Of a DNA stretch of 64,000 nucleotides, positions 42,628 through 53,919 are shown piece by piece (the first letter of the stretch is position 1; every line of letters begins with the position of its first letter). The stretch lies in NCBI RefSeq assembly GCF_002102475.1, contig NZ_MSQD01000014.1, positions 1-64,000 of the forward strand, in the 5' to 3' direction. This DNA comes from Thermoanaerobacterium sp. PSU-2. Lineage in GTDB: Bacteria; Bacillota; Thermoanaerobacteria; Thermoanaerobacterales; Thermoanaerobacteraceae. The translations under genes were made by a program, and so were the position numbers. The notes beneath the pieces were generated by a model. That model was given only the letters and a program-made list of their open reading frames with translations, made no database searches and was not told the DNA's origin.

Positions 42628-45207
42628 ATGGCAACGACTAAAACGGAATTAGACGTTCAGAAGCAGATAGATTTACTTGTATCAAGAGCACAAGAGGCTC
42701 AAAAAAAATTCATGTCTTACACACAAGAGCAAATCGACACAATCGTAAAGGCAATGGCTTTAGCAGGTGTTGACAAACACGTAGAGCTGGCAAAGATGGC
42801 ATACGAAGAAACAAAAATGGGTGTGTACGAAGATAAGATTACAAAAAATCTCTTTGCCACAGAGTATGTGTATCACGACATAAAAAATGAAAAGACTGTA
42901 GGAATCATAAACGAAAACATAGAAGAAAACTACATGGAAGTAGCAGAACCGATAGGCGTAATTGCCGGTGTCACACCTGTCACAAACCCGACATCTACTA
43001 CGATGTTTAAATGCTTAATATCCATAAAGACGCGAAACCCCATAATATTCAGCTTCCATCCAAAGGCAATAAAGTGCAGCATCGCAGCAGCAAAAGTCAT
43101 GTACGAAGCTGCATTAAAGGCAGGTGCACCCGAAGGATGCATAGGCTGGATAGAGACGCCATCGATAGAAGCAACACAGCTTCTCATGACACATCCAGGC
43201 GTATCTCTAATCCTTGCAACAGGCGGTGCAGGAATGGTAAAAGCAGCATACAGCTCAGGAAAACCAGCATTAGGCGTAGGTCCTGGCAACGTGCCATGCT
43301 ACATTGAGAAATCAGCAAACATAAAAAGAGCTGTATCAGACCTCATATTAAGCAAGACATTTGACAATGGAGTAATATGCGCATCGGAGCAAGCTGTGAT
43401 AATAGATGAGGAAATAGCAGATGAAGTCAAAAAGCTTATGAAAGAGTACGGCTGCTACTTCCTAAATAAAGATGAAATCAAGAAGCTTGAAAAATTCGCA
43501 ATCGACGAGCAAAGCTGTGCTATGAGCCCTGCAGTGGTAGGTCAGCCAGCCACGAAGATTGCCGAGATGGCAGGCTTCAAAGTTCCTGAAGGCACAAAGA
43601 TATTAGTGGCAGAGTACGAAGGAGTAGGTCCAAAATATCCTCTATCAAGGGAGAAACTAAGTCCAATTCTCGCTTGCTACACTGTCAAAGATTACAATGA
43701 AGGAATCAAAAAGTGCGAGGAAATGACTGAATTTGGAGGTTTAGGCCACTCCGCTGTAATACACTCTGAAAACCAAGACGTGATAAATGAATTTGCAAGG
43801 CGAGTCCGCACAGGAAGACTTATCGTAAATTCACCATCATCACAGGGAGCAATAGGAGATATATACAATACAAACACGCCATCACTTACATTAGGCTGCG
43901 GTTCTATGGGAAGAAACTCAACAACAGACAATGTAAGTGTCAACAACCTTTTGAATATTAAGCGTGTCGTGATAAGGAAGGATAGAATGAAATGGTTCAA
44001 GATTCCACCAAAGATTTACTTTGAAAGCGGGTCACTGCAGTATCTGTGCAAGGTCAAAAGGAAAAAAGCCTTTATCGTCACAGATCCATTCATGGTTAAA
44101 CTTGGCTTCGTAGACAAAGTGACTTATCAATTAGACAAGGCAAACATCGACTACGAAATATTCTCAGAAGTTGAGCCAGATCCATCTGTTGACACAGTCA
44201 TGAACGGCGTAAAAATAATGAATTCGTACAATCCTGACTTAATAATCGCTGTAGGCGGTGGCTCTGCAATAGACGCAGCAAAGGGAATGTGGCTTTTCTA
44301 CGAATATCCTGACACGGAGTTTGAAACATTGAGGCTTAAATTCGCAGACATCAGAAAAAGAGCATTTAAGTTCCCAGAGCTTGGCAAAAAAGCGCTGTTC
44401 ATTGCAATACCGACAACAAGCGGCACAGGCTCAGAAGTAACAGCATTTGCCGTAATAACTGACAAAAAGAGAAACATCAAATATCCACTGGCAGACTACG
44501 AGCTTACACCAGATATAGCCATAATAGATCCTGACCTTACAAAGACAGTGCCACCATCTGTAACAGCAGATACAGGTATGGATGTGTTGACACACGCCAT
44601 AGAGGCATACGTGTCAGTGATGGCATCAGACTACACAGATGCGCTGGCAGAAAAGGCCATAAAGATCGTATTTGAATACCTACCAAGAGCTTATAAAAAC
44701 GGCAATGATGAAGAAGCCCGTGAAAAGATGCACAATGCTTCATGCATGGCTGGCATGGCATTTACAAATGCATTCTTAGGAATAAACCACAGCATGGCAC
44801 ACATATTGGGTGGAAAGTTCCACATACCACACGGAAGAGCAAATGCAATACTTCTGCCGTATGTAATAAGGTACAATGCAGAAAAGCCTACAAAGTTTGT
44901 GGCATTCCCACAATACGAATATCCAAAGGCAGCAGAAAGATATGCAGAAATCGCCAAATTCTTAGGACTGCCTGCATCAACCGTTGAAGAAGGCGTAGAA
45001 AGCTTAATCGAAGCTATAAAGAATCTCATGAAAGAGCTTAACATTCCGCTGACCCTAAAAGACGCCGGCATAAACAAAGAACAATTCGAAAAAGAAATCG
45101 AAGAAATGTCAGACATCGCCTTCAACGATCAGTGCACAGGGACAAATCCAAGAATGCCTCTCACAAAAGAAATTGCAGAAATCTACAGGAAGGCATACGG
45201 TGCATAA
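42628..45207 (+). CDS. adhE: Bifunctional aldehyde/alcohol dehydrogenase AdhE
   Basis: 859 aa from ATG 42628 (CGGAGGTG upstream). The N-terminal CoA-acylating aldehyde dehydrogenase has the catalytic Cys in FDNGVICASEQAV. The C-terminal Fe-dependent alcohol dehydrogenase has GGGSAIDAAKGMW for NAD(H) and the metal-binding GINHSMAHILGGKFHIPHGR. It converts acetyl-CoA to ethanol and is the main ethanol enzyme of Thermoanaerobacterium. The sequence is, from memory, nearly identical to that of T. saccharolyticum. Confidence 0.98.
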   Translation: MATTKTELDVQKQIDLLVSRAQEAQKKFMSYTQEQIDTIVKAMALAGVDKHVELAKMAYEETKMGVYEDKITKNLFATEYVYHDIKNEKTVGIINENIEENYMEVAEPIGVIAGVTPVTNPTSTTMFKCLISIKTRNPIIFSFHPKAIKCSIAAAKVMYEAALKAGAPEGCIGWIETPSIEATQLLMTHPGVSLILATGGAGMVKAAYSSGKPALGVGPGNVPCYIEKSANIKRAVSDLILSKTFDNGVICASEQAVIIDEEIADEVKKLMKEYGCYFLNKDEIKKLEKFAIDEQSCAMSPAVVGQPATKIAEMAGFKVPEGTKILVAEYEGVGPKYPLSREKLSPILACYTVKDYNEGIKKCEEMTEFGGLGHSAVIHSENQDVINEFARRVRTGRLIVNSPSSQGAIGDIYNTNTPSLTLGCGSMGRNSTTDNVSVNNLLNIKRVVIRKDRMKWFKIPPKIYFESGSLQYLCKVKRKKAFIVTDPFMVKLGFVDKVTYQLDKANIDYEIFSEVEPDPSVDTVMNGVKIMNSYNPDLIIAVGGGSAIDAAKGMWLFYEYPDTEFETLRLKFADIRKRAFKFPELGKKALFIAIPTTSGTGSEVTAFAVITDKKRNIKYPLADYELTPDIAIIDPDLTKTVPPSVTADTGMDVLTHAIEAYVSVMASDYTDALAEKAIKIVFEYLPRAYKNGNDEEAREKMHNASCMAGMAFTNAFLGINHSMAHILGGKFHIPHGRANAILLPYVIRYNAEKPTKFVAFPQYEYPKAAERYAEIAKFLGLPASTVEEGVESLIEAIKNLMKELNIPLTLKDAGINKEQFEKEIEEMSDIAFNDQCTGTNPRMPLTKEIAEIYRKAYGA

Positions 45208-45220
45208 GTAATAAAAAAAG

Positions 45221-45260
45221 AACGGCTTACAAGTTAATTAAAACTTATAAGCCGTTTTTT
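45221..45260 (+). terminator. adhE terminator
   Basis: AACGGCTTACAAGTT (45221-45235) pairs with AACTTATAAGCCGTT (45242-45256), one mismatch, followed by TTTT. Confidence 0.92.
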
Positions 45261-45261
45261 A

Positions 45262-45363
45262 TCACTTTTTTGACACATACATCAAAATCTTATACAACAA
45301 ATATATTATAAAAGCTAAAGCGCCGACATTTATTATTAGAATTATATTTGAGATTAAATACAT
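45262..45363 (-). CDS. Possible 33-aa single-span membrane peptide
   Basis: On the - strand ATG 45363 has GGGGGAG upstream. The product is MYLISNIILIINVGALAFII then YLLYKILMYVSKK, a hydrophobic helix with a Lys end. The strong ribosome site and its place between two terminators favour a real gene. Function unknown. Confidence 0.5.
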   Translation of the reverse strand: MYLISNIILIINVGALAFIIYLLYKILMYVSKK

Positions 45364-45439
45364 AAATAGGACTCCCCCTTACTTACAAATGGTTGTATAT
45401 TTATATAATATCACAAGTCGAAAGAAATAAAAGGCATCA

Positions 45440-45477
45440 TATTTAAAAAAAAGACGGCCCTATCTACGAGCCGTCTT
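45440..45477 (-). terminator. hcp terminator
   Basis: AAGACGGC (45451-45458) and GCCGTCTT (45470-45477) are inverted; on the - strand a run of eight T follows. Confidence 0.9.
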
Positions 45478-45487
45478 TTCTATATAT

Positions 45488-47128
45488 TTAATTCCCCATA
45501 AACATCTTTATGTCGTCTTCCACGTTTGTTATGCCGCCGATGCCGAAGTTTTCAACTAAAACTTTTGCGACATTAGGCGATAAGAATGCTGGAAGTGTCG
45601 GTCCTAAGTGAATATTCTTTACCCCCAAGTACAGAAGCGCAAGTAATACTATTACAGCTTTTTGCTCATACCATGCAATGTTGAATGATATTGGAAGCTC
45701 ATTTATATCTTCAAGTCCAAATACTTCTTTAAGCTTAAGCGCAATCACTGCCAATGAATACGAGTCATTGCACTGTCCTGCATCAAGCACTCTCGGTATG
45801 CCGTTTATATCGCCAAGATTTAATTTATTGTATCTGTACTTTGCACATCCTGCTGTCAATATAACTGTATCTTTTGGAAGTTCTTTTGCAAATTCTGTAT
45901 AGTATTCTCTTGACTTCATCCTGCCGTCGCAGCCTGCCATTACAAAGAACCTCTTTATAGCTCCAGTCTTTACTGCATCAACTACTTGATTAGCCAAAGC
46001 CAATACTTGGTTGTGAGCAAATCCTCCTACTATCTCTCCACTCTCAATCTCTACTGGCGGTTTGCATCTCTTTGCGTGCTCTATTATCTCTGTAAAATCT
46101 TTCTTGCCGTCTGGGCCAGCATCAATGTGCTTCACACCTTCAAATCCAACGACGCCTGTCGTGTAAAGTCTATCTTTGTATGAATCCTTTGGCGGCGTCA
46201 AGCAGTTTGTTGTCATTAGTATAGGGCCATTAAAGCTTTCAAATTCCTTATCCTGTTGCCACCATGCATTGCCGTAGTTGCCTGCAAAGTGTGAATACTT
46301 CTTAAATGCTGGATAGTAGTGGGCAGGAAGCATTTCACCGTGTGTATATACATCAACGCCTGTTCCCTCTGTCTGCTCCAACAGTTCTTCCAAGTCTTTT
46401 AAGTCGTGTCCGCTTATCAATATGCCAGGATTGTTTCTGACGCCGATATTTACCTTTGTGATCTCAGGATTGCCGTATGTGGACGTATTTGCTTTGTCTA
46501 AAAGCGCCATAACATCGACGCCGTATTTACCAGCCTCTAATGCAAGTGATACATAATCATTTGCACCTAAGCTGTCATCCAATGTTGCAACTAACGCTTT
46601 CTCAATAAACTCTGATATATTAGGATCTTTAAAGCCAAGGTTTGCAGCATGGAATGCGTAAGCAGCCATACCCTTTATACCGTAAGTTATAAGCTCCCTT
46701 AATGATCTTATGTCTTCATTTTCAGTAGCAAGTACACCTACTGATAAAGCCTTCTCATCAAATTCGCTTTCATCTTTCGTCCATGTAGCCGCATCATGCA
46801 ATCCGCTTAACTGTACTCCATTTGCGCTTAATTGGCTTTTTATGGACTCTCTTAAATTCAAGCCTTCTTTAATCTTTCCTACAAAATAATTCTTGTCAAA
46901 ATTGACATTTGTTATCGTTGAAAACAATCCGTCGATGATGAATGAATCCGTGCTTTCACTGTTTAAACCATGTTTTCTGGCCTCTTGGTTTACTATTGCT
47001 ATTCCCTTTAATGTGTATATGAGCAAATCCTGAAGTCTTGCTGTGTCGTCAGTTTTGCCACACACACCTCTTAATGTGCAGCCAACGCCTTTTGAAGCTT
47101 CTTGACATTGGTAACAAAACATTCCCAT
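45488..47128 (-). CDS. hcp: Hydroxylamine reductase / hybrid-cluster protein
   Basis: 546 aa from ATG 47128 (GAAGGAGG upstream; the frame to 47239 crosses the promoter). N-terminal Cys set [20 protein letters not shown] with CG following binds the Fe-S cluster. Hybrid-cluster ligands include GCAKYRYN and GQCNDSYS. Hcp enzymes reduce NO or hydroxylamine and are typically induced by nitrosative stress. The promoter has a CRP/FNR-type dyad. Confidence 0.95.
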   Translation of the reverse strand: MGMFCYQCQEASKGVGCTLRGVCGKTDDTARLQDLLIYTLKGIAIVNQEARKHGLNSESTDSFIIDGLFSTITNVNFDKNYFVGKIKEGLNLRESIKSQLSANGVQLSGLHDAATWTKDESEFDEKALSVGVLATENEDIRSLRELITYGIKGMAAYAFHAANLGFKDPNISEFIEKALVATLDDSLGANDYVSLALEAGKYGVDVMALLDKANTSTYGNPEITKVNIGVRNNPGILISGHDLKDLEELLEQTEGTGVDVYTHGEMLPAHYYPAFKKYSHFAGNYGNAWWQQDKEFESFNGPILMTTNCLTPPKDSYKDRLYTTGVVGFEGVKHIDAGPDGKKDFTEIIEHAKRCKPPVEIESGEIVGGFAHNQVLALANQVVDAVKTGAIKRFFVMAGCDGRMKSREYYTEFAKELPKDTVILTAGCAKYRYNKLNLGDINGIPRVLDAGQCNDSYSLAVIALKLKEVFGLEDINELPISFNIAWYEQKAVIVLLALLYLGVKNIHLGPTLPAFLSPNVAKVLVENFGIGGITNVEDDIKMFMGN

Positions 47129-47197
47129 ATCATTTCCTCCTTCATTTATTTCAATTCGCCAATGTGCGAATTGTATACAGTATTTCGTACGTTTATT

Positions 47198-47240
47198 ATT
47201 ATACATTTGCAAATCGGTTTTTTCTGTGACAAATATCACA
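47198..47240 (-). promoter_or_regulatory. hcp promoter with class II CRP/FNR-type site
   Basis: TGTGACAAATATCACA (47225-47240) is a perfect TGTGA-N6-TCACA dyad. The - strand -10 TATAAT is at 47203-47198, so the start is near 47191 and the dyad centre is at -41.5, the standard class II activator position. No good -35 hexamer is present, as expected for activator dependence. Confidence 0.8.
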
Positions 47241-47245
47241 AAAGC

Positions 47246-47277
47246 AAAAATATGAGGGTAAAAACCCTCATATTTTT
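47246..47277. terminator. Bidirectional hairpin between aldo/keto reductase and hcp
   Basis: AAAAATATGAGGGT (47246-47259) and ACCCTCATATTTTT (47264-47277) form a perfect 14-bp stem with U-rich arms. It ends the aldo/keto reductase transcript just upstream of the hcp operator. Confidence 0.85.
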
Positions 47278-48259
47278 ATTTAGACAGTATCTCATCTATT
47301 TCTTTCAATTCTTCATGGCTGAATTCCAGGTTGTCAAGCGCCTTTACATTCTCCTCTATCTGGCTTACCCGGCTGGCGCCAATTATAACAGATGTAACTT
47401 TTCTTAAGTCCCACGCCAAAGCCATCTGTGCAATGCTTTGGCCTCTTCTATCTGCGATTTTTTTCAGTTCTCTTACCTTATTTATATTCTCCTCTGTGAG
47501 ATTGCCTCTCAGTGAAGTGTTCTTTCTGGCAGCTCTCGAATCGTCCGGAACTCCATTTAAGTATTTATCAGTAAGTAGTCCCTGTGCCAATGGACTAAAC
47601 GCTATGCTTCCGACGCCTTCTTCCTCAAGGACATCTGTAAGTCCATCTTCTATCCATCTGTTGAACATGGAATAGCTTGGCTGGTTTATTAAAAGCGGTG
47701 TCCCAAGCTGTCTTAAGATCTCAGCGGCTTTCTTGGTATCTTCAGCATTATAGTTTGAAATACCCACATACAAAGCCTTCCCTTGCCTTACAGCTTGTGC
47801 CAACGCTGACATGGTTTCTTCCAAAGGTGTATTTGGATCTCTCCTGTGGGAATAAAATATATCAACGTAATCTATGCCCATCCTCTTTAAACTTTGGTCC
47901 AAACTTGATAGCAAGTATTTCCTCGAGCCCCAATCGCCATAAGGGCCAGGCCACATTGTGTAACCAGCTTTTGTAGAAATCAACAATTCATCTCTGTAGC
48001 CTCTTAAGTCCGTCCTTAAAATCTTGCCGAAGTTCTCCTCGGCAGATCCTGGAGGCGGCCCGTAATTATTTGCCAAGTCAAAATGGGTTATGCCAAGGTC
48101 AAACGCCTTTTTGACCATCTCTCTCATGTTTTCAAATACATCATATCCGCCAAAGTTGTGCCATAGTCCAAGTGAAATCGCAGGAAGCATTATGCCACTT
48201 CTCCCGCACCTTCTATATATCATTTTTTCGTATCTATTTTCGTTTGGTATGTAGCTCAT
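47276..48259 (-). CDS. Aldo/keto reductase (YghZ-like)
   Basis: 327 aa TIM barrel. FDLANNYGPPPGSAEENFG has the catalytic Asp and Tyr, STKAGYTMWPGPYGDWGSRK has the Lys and DIFYSHRRDP the His. The GPPPGSAE and GDWGS motifs mark the YghZ/L-glyceraldehyde-3-phosphate reductase branch. NADPH-dependent reduction of aldehydes such as methylglyoxal is likely. GGAGGGAG precedes the ATG. Confidence 0.92.
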   Translation of the reverse strand: MSYIPNENRYEKMIYRRCGRSGIMLPAISLGLWHNFGGYDVFENMREMVKKAFDLGITHFDLANNYGPPPGSAEENFGKILRTDLRGYRDELLISTKAGYTMWPGPYGDWGSRKYLLSSLDQSLKRMGIDYVDIFYSHRRDPNTPLEETMSALAQAVRQGKALYVGISNYNAEDTKKAAEILRQLGTPLLINQPSYSMFNRWIEDGLTDVLEEEGVGSIAFSPLAQGLLTDKYLNGVPDDSRAARKNTSLRGNLTEENINKVRELKKIADRRGQSIAQMALAWDLRKVTSVIIGASRVSQIEENVKALDNLEFSHEELKEIDEILSK

Positions 48260-48402
48260 TTTTTCTCCCTCCTAAATCGGTTTCTATTTTAATTATATAA
48301 TAATTATTATTAAAAACAAAATATTTAAAAGTTAATTTAATTTTTGTCAATTTAAAAATATGGTATATTAAATAAGTAAACTATTTGAAAGGGGAACATC
48401 AA

Positions 48403-48840
48403 ATGAATTCTATAATGCTTTATATAGGCGCCATTATTGTTGGACTTGCTTTAGGACTGCAGTCGCCGATGAATTCAGCTCTTGGCAAGATAGCTTTACC
48501 AAAAAACTCTGCAGTCTTAAATAATTTAGTTGGACTTATAATATTAGTCCTCATCAGCATATCAGACGGCAGTATAAAACAATTTGCAAGTTTATTTAAA
48601 GCACCAACATATCTTCTATTTGGCGGCGTATTAGGATCTATAATCGTTTTAGGATCAATCATTCTGATTCCAAAGCTTGGTGCAGCTACTTTTGCATCTA
48701 TTATAGTCTCAGCTCAAATGATTGCTGCTGTGCTTATCGATAATTTTGGATTATTTGGTGTGGAAAAAACTCCCATCAATTGGTTCAAAGTAATAGGTGT
48801 TGTTCTTCTCATAATAGGTGTAAGGTTAATAAAAGCATAA
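48403..48840 (+). CDS. DMT/YdcZ (DUF606) family membrane protein
   Basis: 145 aa from ATG 48403 (GGGGAACATCAA before it). Five hydrophobic segments, with LGLQSPMNSALGK near the start and a repeat of membrane helices, match the half-size DUF606/YdcZ transporters. Substrate unknown. It stands alone and ends at a bidirectional terminator. Confidence 0.82.
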   Translation: MNSIMLYIGAIIVGLALGLQSPMNSALGKIALPKNSAVLNNLVGLIILVLISISDGSIKQFASLFKAPTYLLFGGVLGSIIVLGSIILIPKLGAATFASIIVSAQMIAAVLIDNFGLFGVEKTPINWFKVIGVVLLIIGVRLIKA

Positions 48841-48874
48841 AAAAACCTTATAGATTTTTCTATAAGGTTTTTTC
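48841..48874. terminator. Bidirectional terminator
   Basis: ACCTTATAGA (48845-48854) and TCTATAAGGT (48859-48868) form a 10-bp stem with A and T runs on both sides, shared by the convergent YdcZ and zinc-ribbon genes. Confidence 0.92.
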
Positions 48875-48879
48875 TCAGG

Positions 48880-49050
48880 TTATCTTCTATAGCCTCTGTT
48901 GTTATTGTACTGCTGCTTTCTTGCTTTTCTGCATTCAGGGCATCTCTGAGGCTCATTCTCAAAGCCTTTTTCTTTATAGAAAGCTTGCTCGCCTTCTGTA
49001 AAGACGAATTCCTTGCCGCAGTCTTTGCATACTAATGTCTTATCAGCCAC
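48880..49050 (-). CDS. Zinc-ribbon protein, 56 aa
   Basis: GTG 49050 (MADKTLVCKDCGKEFVFTEG) with AAGGAGG upstream. CKDC and CPEC form a zinc ribbon of the zf-trcl type; the tail is QQYNNNRGYRR, RNA-binding-like. Common in clostridia; function unknown. Confidence 0.85.
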   Translation of the reverse strand: MADKTLVCKDCGKEFVFTEGEQAFYKEKGFENEPQRCPECRKARKQQYNNNRGYRR

Positions 49051-49220
49051 AACACTTTCCTCCTTTTTAAGATTTATAAGATTTAAACAAACCAAATTCC
49101 ATCCTAAAAAGGGGAAATGTTGTTAAATCTCTTTTTTAACTACGAATTAAAGTATACCACGTTTCATCACAATATGCAACACTTTTATTTATGAAAACTT
49201 TTATGAAAGCCAAATTTTTC

Positions 49221-49427
49221 TTATTCCTCGCTGGTTAAATAATCCATAAACGCCTTATCAGCGGCGCTTACTTCCATTCCATTAAAAACTATAGTTTTTT
49301 TATCCCCATCTTCAGATATTAATGTCAATTTTGAATCAAACGTTGCAGGTATGTTTTTGCTGGGCTTAAAATAGTACGGTTTATAGCCATCTTTAATAAG
49401 TTTCACTGCATAAGAAATCTTATCCAT
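49221..49427 (-). CDS. Hypothetical protein, 68 aa
   Basis: ATG 49427 with GGGAGG upstream. Small acidic beta-rich protein (KLTLISEDGDKKTIVFNGME). No family recognised. It lies just downstream of the large activase gene (46 nt) and may be co-transcribed with it. Confidence 0.7.
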   Translation of the reverse strand: MDKISYAVKLIKDGYKPYYFKPSKNIPATFDSKLTLISEDGDKKTIVFNGMEVSAADKAFMDYLTSEE

Positions 49428-49472
49428 CGTAAAACCCTCCCGTACTACTTATGATGCCCAGATTTTAAAAAA

Positions 49473-52400
49473 CTATATTTTTTCAGTGGCAGCAATCTGC
49501 TCAAATGCCTCACTGTTCTTCTCTAATTTCTTGAAAGCAACAGACAGCATAAGCTTTATTCTATTTAGCTGGTTTACTTCGCTGGCACCGGGGTCATAAT
49601 CAACTGCCACAATGTTAGCTTCTTTGTAAAGCTCTCTTAATGCTTTAATGACACCTTTCCCCGTTATGTGATTTGGAAGGCATGCGAAAGGCTGTATGCA
49701 AACAATATTTGATATGCCTTCTTTTAATAACTCCACCATTTCTGCAGTAAGATACCAGCCTTCGCCAGTTATGTTACCAAGAGATACTATAGGTGACGCC
49801 AACTCCTTTAGCTCATTTAGGGTTTTCGGAGAGATAAATCTTTTGCTTTTCTCTAAAGCCTTTCTCATCTCTTTTCGATAGAACTCAAGTCCTGCAATGC
49901 CTATATTCTGCAAAACCTGCCTTATCTTGCTGCCTGACAAATACTTATACTTTTCATTTGCATGATCCAATATAAACATCAAAAAGTCTATCAGATTCGG
50001 CAGTATCACTTCTGCCCCTTCTTTTTCAAGCACATCCACGATGCTGTTATTTGCAGTAGGATGATACTTCACAAGTATCTCGCCGACAATGCCAACTTTA
50101 GGCTTAATTACATTATTGATCTCAAGATTTTCAAAATCCTGAACAATCTGATGGACATTTCTCTTAAATAATTTTAAATCTCCACTTTTTACGGACTCTA
50201 TGCACTTTGCCACCCATTTTTCATAAAGCTTATTAGCAGAACCAGGTATCTTCTCATATGGTCTCACCCTAAGCAGCACATTTTGTAGGAGATCACCATA
50301 TACGAGGCCGATAAATGCTTTATTCAGAAGTCCTGGCGTTATTTTAAATCCTGGATTCTTCTCCATGCCAACAAAATTCAGAGATATGACAGGTATATTT
50401 TCAAATCCTGCATCTTTCAAAGCCTTTCTTAAGAAACCTATGTAGTTGGTAGCTCTGCAACCACCGCCTGTCTGTGTGATTATGACAGACGTATTGTTTA
50501 AATCATACTTACCAGATTTCAATGCTTCAATAAGCTGCCCTACGACTATTATAGAAGGAAAACATGCATCGTTATTGACATATTTAAGCCCTTCTTCAAC
50601 AGCCGGCTTATCTATAGATGGAAGAACCTCCAAGTTGTACCCTGATACATTGAAGGCTTCCTGTAAAAATTGGAAATGTATTGGCGACATCTGCGGTGCC
50701 AGTATAGTGTGCTTCTTCCTCATTTCGTCCGTAAACAGTATTCTCTTCATCGTATATGAAGTCTTGCTTCTTTTCTCATCTTTTCTTTCATTGATAGCGG
50801 CTATCAATGACCTTATGCGTATCTTTATAGAGCCTACATTTGTACCTTCATCTATCTTTATAAGCGTAAATATTTTTTCCCTGGAGCTTAAGATCTCCTG
50901 CACTTGGTCGGATGTGACAGCGTCAATACCGCAGCCAAATGAAGTAAGCTGCACAAGCTCTAAGTTGTCGCTGTCAGCCACAAAGCTTGCCGCCGCATAA
51001 AGCCTTGTGTGGTACATCCACTGGTCAACTACCCTAAGCTTTCTCTCAAGTTTGCCTAAATGCGCTACAGAATCCTCCGTCAATACTGCCACACCTAATG
51101 ACGTAATTATTTCCGGTATACCGTGGTTTATCTCTGGATCTAAGTGGTAGGGCCTGCCTGCAAGAACTATTCCTCTTTTTCCCGTATCTCGCAGATATTT
51201 TAAGACTTCTTCGCCTTTTCTCATTATGTCTTCTTTTACCCTTTTATCTTCATCAAATGCTTCTTTTAAGGCATTTTCCACTTCACCTTTTGATACGCCA
51301 AAAACTCTCAATTCTTCATAAAGCCTTTTGGCAAGCTTTTCCTTATCATCCAATGCCAAAAATGGATTCATGAATAAAATGTCTTTTTCCTTAAGCACAT
51401 CCATGTTATTTCTAATTACTTCAGCGTATGACGACACAATTGGGCAATTGTAATGATTGTCTGCATCTTCAAATACATTCTGCTCAACAGGTATGCATGG
51501 ATAAAATATCGTCTTTATGCCTTTATTTATTAAGTTGACTATGTGTCCATGGACGATTTTCGCCGGATAGCATGCGGAATCTGACGGTATAGTATCCATG
51601 CCTGATTCATAAAGCCTTTTTGACGACCTGTCAGACAATATAACCCTGAATCCAAGCCTTGTAAAAAATGTAAACCACAGTGGATAGTTTTCGTACATGT
51701 TCAAAACTCTCGGTATGCCAATGGTACCTCTATACGCCTCGTCTTCACTTAATGGCTTGTATCCAAATATTTTTTTGTACTTGTAGTCGTAAAGATTTGG
51801 TATGTCATTGTTAGTTATCTCTTTTCCTGCTCCTCTTTCACAGCGGTTTCCAGATACAAATACTCTGCCGTCATTGAATTTATTTATAGTTAAAAGGCAT
51901 CTGTTTGTGCATTTATTGCACCTGCCGCTTGACACTTCCGCGGTAAAGCTTTCGAGCTTGTCTTTCGTAAATATTGTACTTATACCGCCACTGTACCTTT
52001 CCTTTGCGATAAGTGCTGCACCGTATGCACCCATTAGCCCTGCTATCTGAGGCCTTACGGCATTTCTACCTGTAATAAGCTCGAAGCTTCTCAGTATAGC
52101 ATCATTGAGGAATGTGCCACCTTGAACGATTATCTTTTCTCCCAGCTCTTTCGGATCTCTTATCTTTATGACCTTGTATAAGGCATTTTTTATGACAGAA
52201 TACGAAAGACCTGCAGAAATATCACCTAACGATGCCCCTTCCTTCTGTGCCTGCTTTACCCTTGAATTCATAAAGACAGTGCAACGAGAACCTAAATCGA
52301 CTGGGTTTTGAGCTTTTAGAGCAGCTTCAGTAAACTCATCAATTGACATATTTAAAGACGATGCAAATGTCTCTAAAAATGAACCACAACCCGATGAACA

Positions 52401-53735
52401 TGCTTCATTTAGCATTATACTGTCGATTATGCCATCTCTTATCCTTATGCACTTCATATCTTGTCCGCCTATGTCAAGTATGAAGTCGACACCAGGCAAA
52501 AAATGCTCTGATGCCTTGTAATGTGCAATTGTCTCAATCTCACCTATATCTACCATTAAAGCTGCTTTTATAAGATTCTCACCATATCCTGTAACAGTGG
52601 AATTGGCTATATATGCACCATCAGGCATCTTCTCGTATATATCCAAAAGAACCCTTATTACAGAATTTAGTGGATTTCCTTCATTACTGCCGTAATAAGA
52701 ATAGACAATTGCACCATCCTCATCTATCAGTACAAGCTTTGTTGTAGTAGAACCTGCGTCTATTCCTAAAAATAGGCCACCTTTAGCATCCTTTATGTCT
52801 TTTTCCAAAATATCAATGCCTTTGTGCCTATCTTTAAATTCATTGTACTCATTTTCGTCTACAAACAGCGGTCTTAATCTCTCCACATCATTTTTCACTT
52901 TGTATGGAATCGTATGTACTCTATTGTATAAATCTCTTAATGCAATGATCTCATCATTTTTTGCAGATAATGCCGCACCTATGGCAACTGCCAATTGAGA
53001 ATTTTCAGGAACGATGACCTCTTCATCTTTCAAGTTCAATGTTTCTATAAATCTCTTTCTTAATTCCGGAAGAAAATATAAAGGCCCACCTAAAAATGCC
53101 ACATTGCCTTTTATAGGCCTGCCACAGGCAAGACCACTTATGGTCTGGTTTACAACCGCTTGAAAAATTGATGCCGCTATGTCTTCCCTTGCGGTTCCTT
53201 CATTTAAAAGAGGCTGAATGTCTGTCTTTGCAAAAACGCCACACCTTGCAGCTATTGGATATATTACCTTATGATTCTTAGCAAGCTCATTTAAGCCTTG
53301 TGCATCAGTCTTTAAAAGCGATGCCATCTGGTCTATAAATGCTCCTGTGCCGCCTGCGCAACTGCTATTCATCCGCTGTTCGATAGTACCGTCAAAGTAT
53401 GTAATCTTGGCATCCTCGCCGCCTAATTCTATGACCACATCTACATCCGGGAAAAACTTTTCCACCGTCTTGGTACCTGCAATCACTTCCTGCACAAACG
53501 GCATATTAAGCCATTCAGCTACTGCCATACCGCCAGAACCTGTTACCGCGGTAGATACGACAAGGTCGCCAAACTTGGAATACGCATCATCTATCAAGTT
53601 TACAATAGTATCTTTTATATTAGATAAGTGCCGTTCATATCTACTATAGATGATCTCATCATTTTCATTTAAGATGACTATTTTGGCCGTAGTGGAACCT
53701 ACGTCTATTCCTAAATAGTGCAAATTTCTATTCAC
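49473..53735 (-). CDS. Fused 2-hydroxyacyl-CoA dehydratase activase (BcrAD/BadFG type), 1420 aa
   Basis: Two ASKHA ATPase domains in tandem, [11 protein letters not shown] near residue 9 and [12 protein letters not shown] near 324, each with a cluster-binding Cys ([27 protein letters not shown]). A DUF2229-like region ([16 protein letters not shown], near 675) and a BcrC/HgdB-like C-terminal part follow. It is a large activator-like protein widespread in clostridia. No dehydratase alpha/beta genes are next to it, so its partner is unknown. Confidence 0.92.
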   Translation of the reverse strand: MNRNLHYLGIDVGSTTAKIVILNENDEIIYSRYERHLSNIKDTIVNLIDDAYSKFGDLVVSTAVTGSGGMAVAEWLNMPFVQEVIAGTKTVEKFFPDVDVVIELGGEDAKITYFDGTIEQRMNSSCAGGTGAFIDQMASLLKTDAQGLNELAKNHKVIYPIAARCGVFAKTDIQPLLNEGTAREDIAASIFQAVVNQTISGLACGRPIKGNVAFLGGPLYFLPELRKRFIETLNLKDEEVIVPENSQLAVAIGAALSAKNDEIIALRDLYNRVHTIPYKVKNDVERLRPLFVDENEYNEFKDRHKGIDILEKDIKDAKGGLFLGIDAGSTTTKLVLIDEDGAIVYSYYGSNEGNPLNSVIRVLLDIYEKMPDGAYIANSTVTGYGENLIKAALMVDIGEIETIAHYKASEHFLPGVDFILDIGGQDMKCIRIRDGIIDSIMLNEACSSGCGSFLETFASSLNMSIDEFTEAALKAQNPVDLGSRCTVFMNSRVKQAQKEGASLGDISAGLSYSVIKNALYKVIKIRDPKELGEKIIVQGGTFLNDAILRSFELITGRNAVRPQIAGLMGAYGAALIAKERYSGGISTIFTKDKLESFTAEVSSGRCNKCTNRCLLTINKFNDGRVFVSGNRCERGAGKEITNNDIPNLYDYKYKKIFGYKPLSEDEAYRGTIGIPRVLNMYENYPLWFTFFTRLGFRVILSDRSSKRLYESGMDTIPSDSACYPAKIVHGHIVNLINKGIKTIFYPCIPVEQNVFEDADNHYNCPIVSSYAEVIRNNMDVLKEKDILFMNPFLALDDKEKLAKRLYEELRVFGVSKGEVENALKEAFDEDKRVKEDIMRKGEEVLKYLRDTGKRGIVLAGRPYHLDPEINHGIPEIITSLGVAVLTEDSVAHLGKLERKLRVVDQWMYHTRLYAAASFVADSDNLELVQLTSFGCGIDAVTSDQVQEILSSREKIFTLIKIDEGTNVGSIKIRIRSLIAAINERKDEKRSKTSYTMKRILFTDEMRKKHTILAPQMSPIHFQFLQEAFNVSGYNLEVLPSIDKPAVEEGLKYVNNDACFPSIIVVGQLIEALKSGKYDLNNTSVIITQTGGGCRATNYIGFLRKALKDAGFENIPVISLNFVGMEKNPGFKITPGLLNKAFIGLVYGDLLQNVLLRVRPYEKIPGSANKLYEKWVAKCIESVKSGDLKLFKRNVHQIVQDFENLEINNVIKPKVGIVGEILVKYHPTANNSIVDVLEKEGAEVILPNLIDFLMFILDHANEKYKYLSGSKIRQVLQNIGIAGLEFYRKEMRKALEKSKRFISPKTLNELKELASPIVSLGNITGEGWYLTAEMVELLKEGISNIVCIQPFACLPNHITGKGVIKALRELYKEANIVAVDYDPGASEVNQLNRIKLMLSVAFKKLEKNSEAFEQIAATEKI

Positions 53736-53849
53736 TTCAATTTCTCCTTCAAATATATGTATTGTAATTATTATATAATAGATAGATTTACTTTTGAATA
53801 CTTCCTAAAAATTATGTTAGCACTATTTAGTTTAAAAACAAAATTCCTA

Positions 53850-53884
53850 TTTACACATTAATCCAGGCTGTATCTAAAGCCCAA
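53850..53884. repeat. 35-bp direct repeat, copy 1
   Basis: Identical to 55058-55092. Copy 2 forms the last codons of the 223-aa gene (LGFRYSLD stop); copy 1 is a non-coding remnant of that end. The yitT gene lies between. Confidence 0.9.
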
Positions 53885-53919
53885 AATAAATGATGGGCTA
53901 ATTATTTAACAAATAATTT

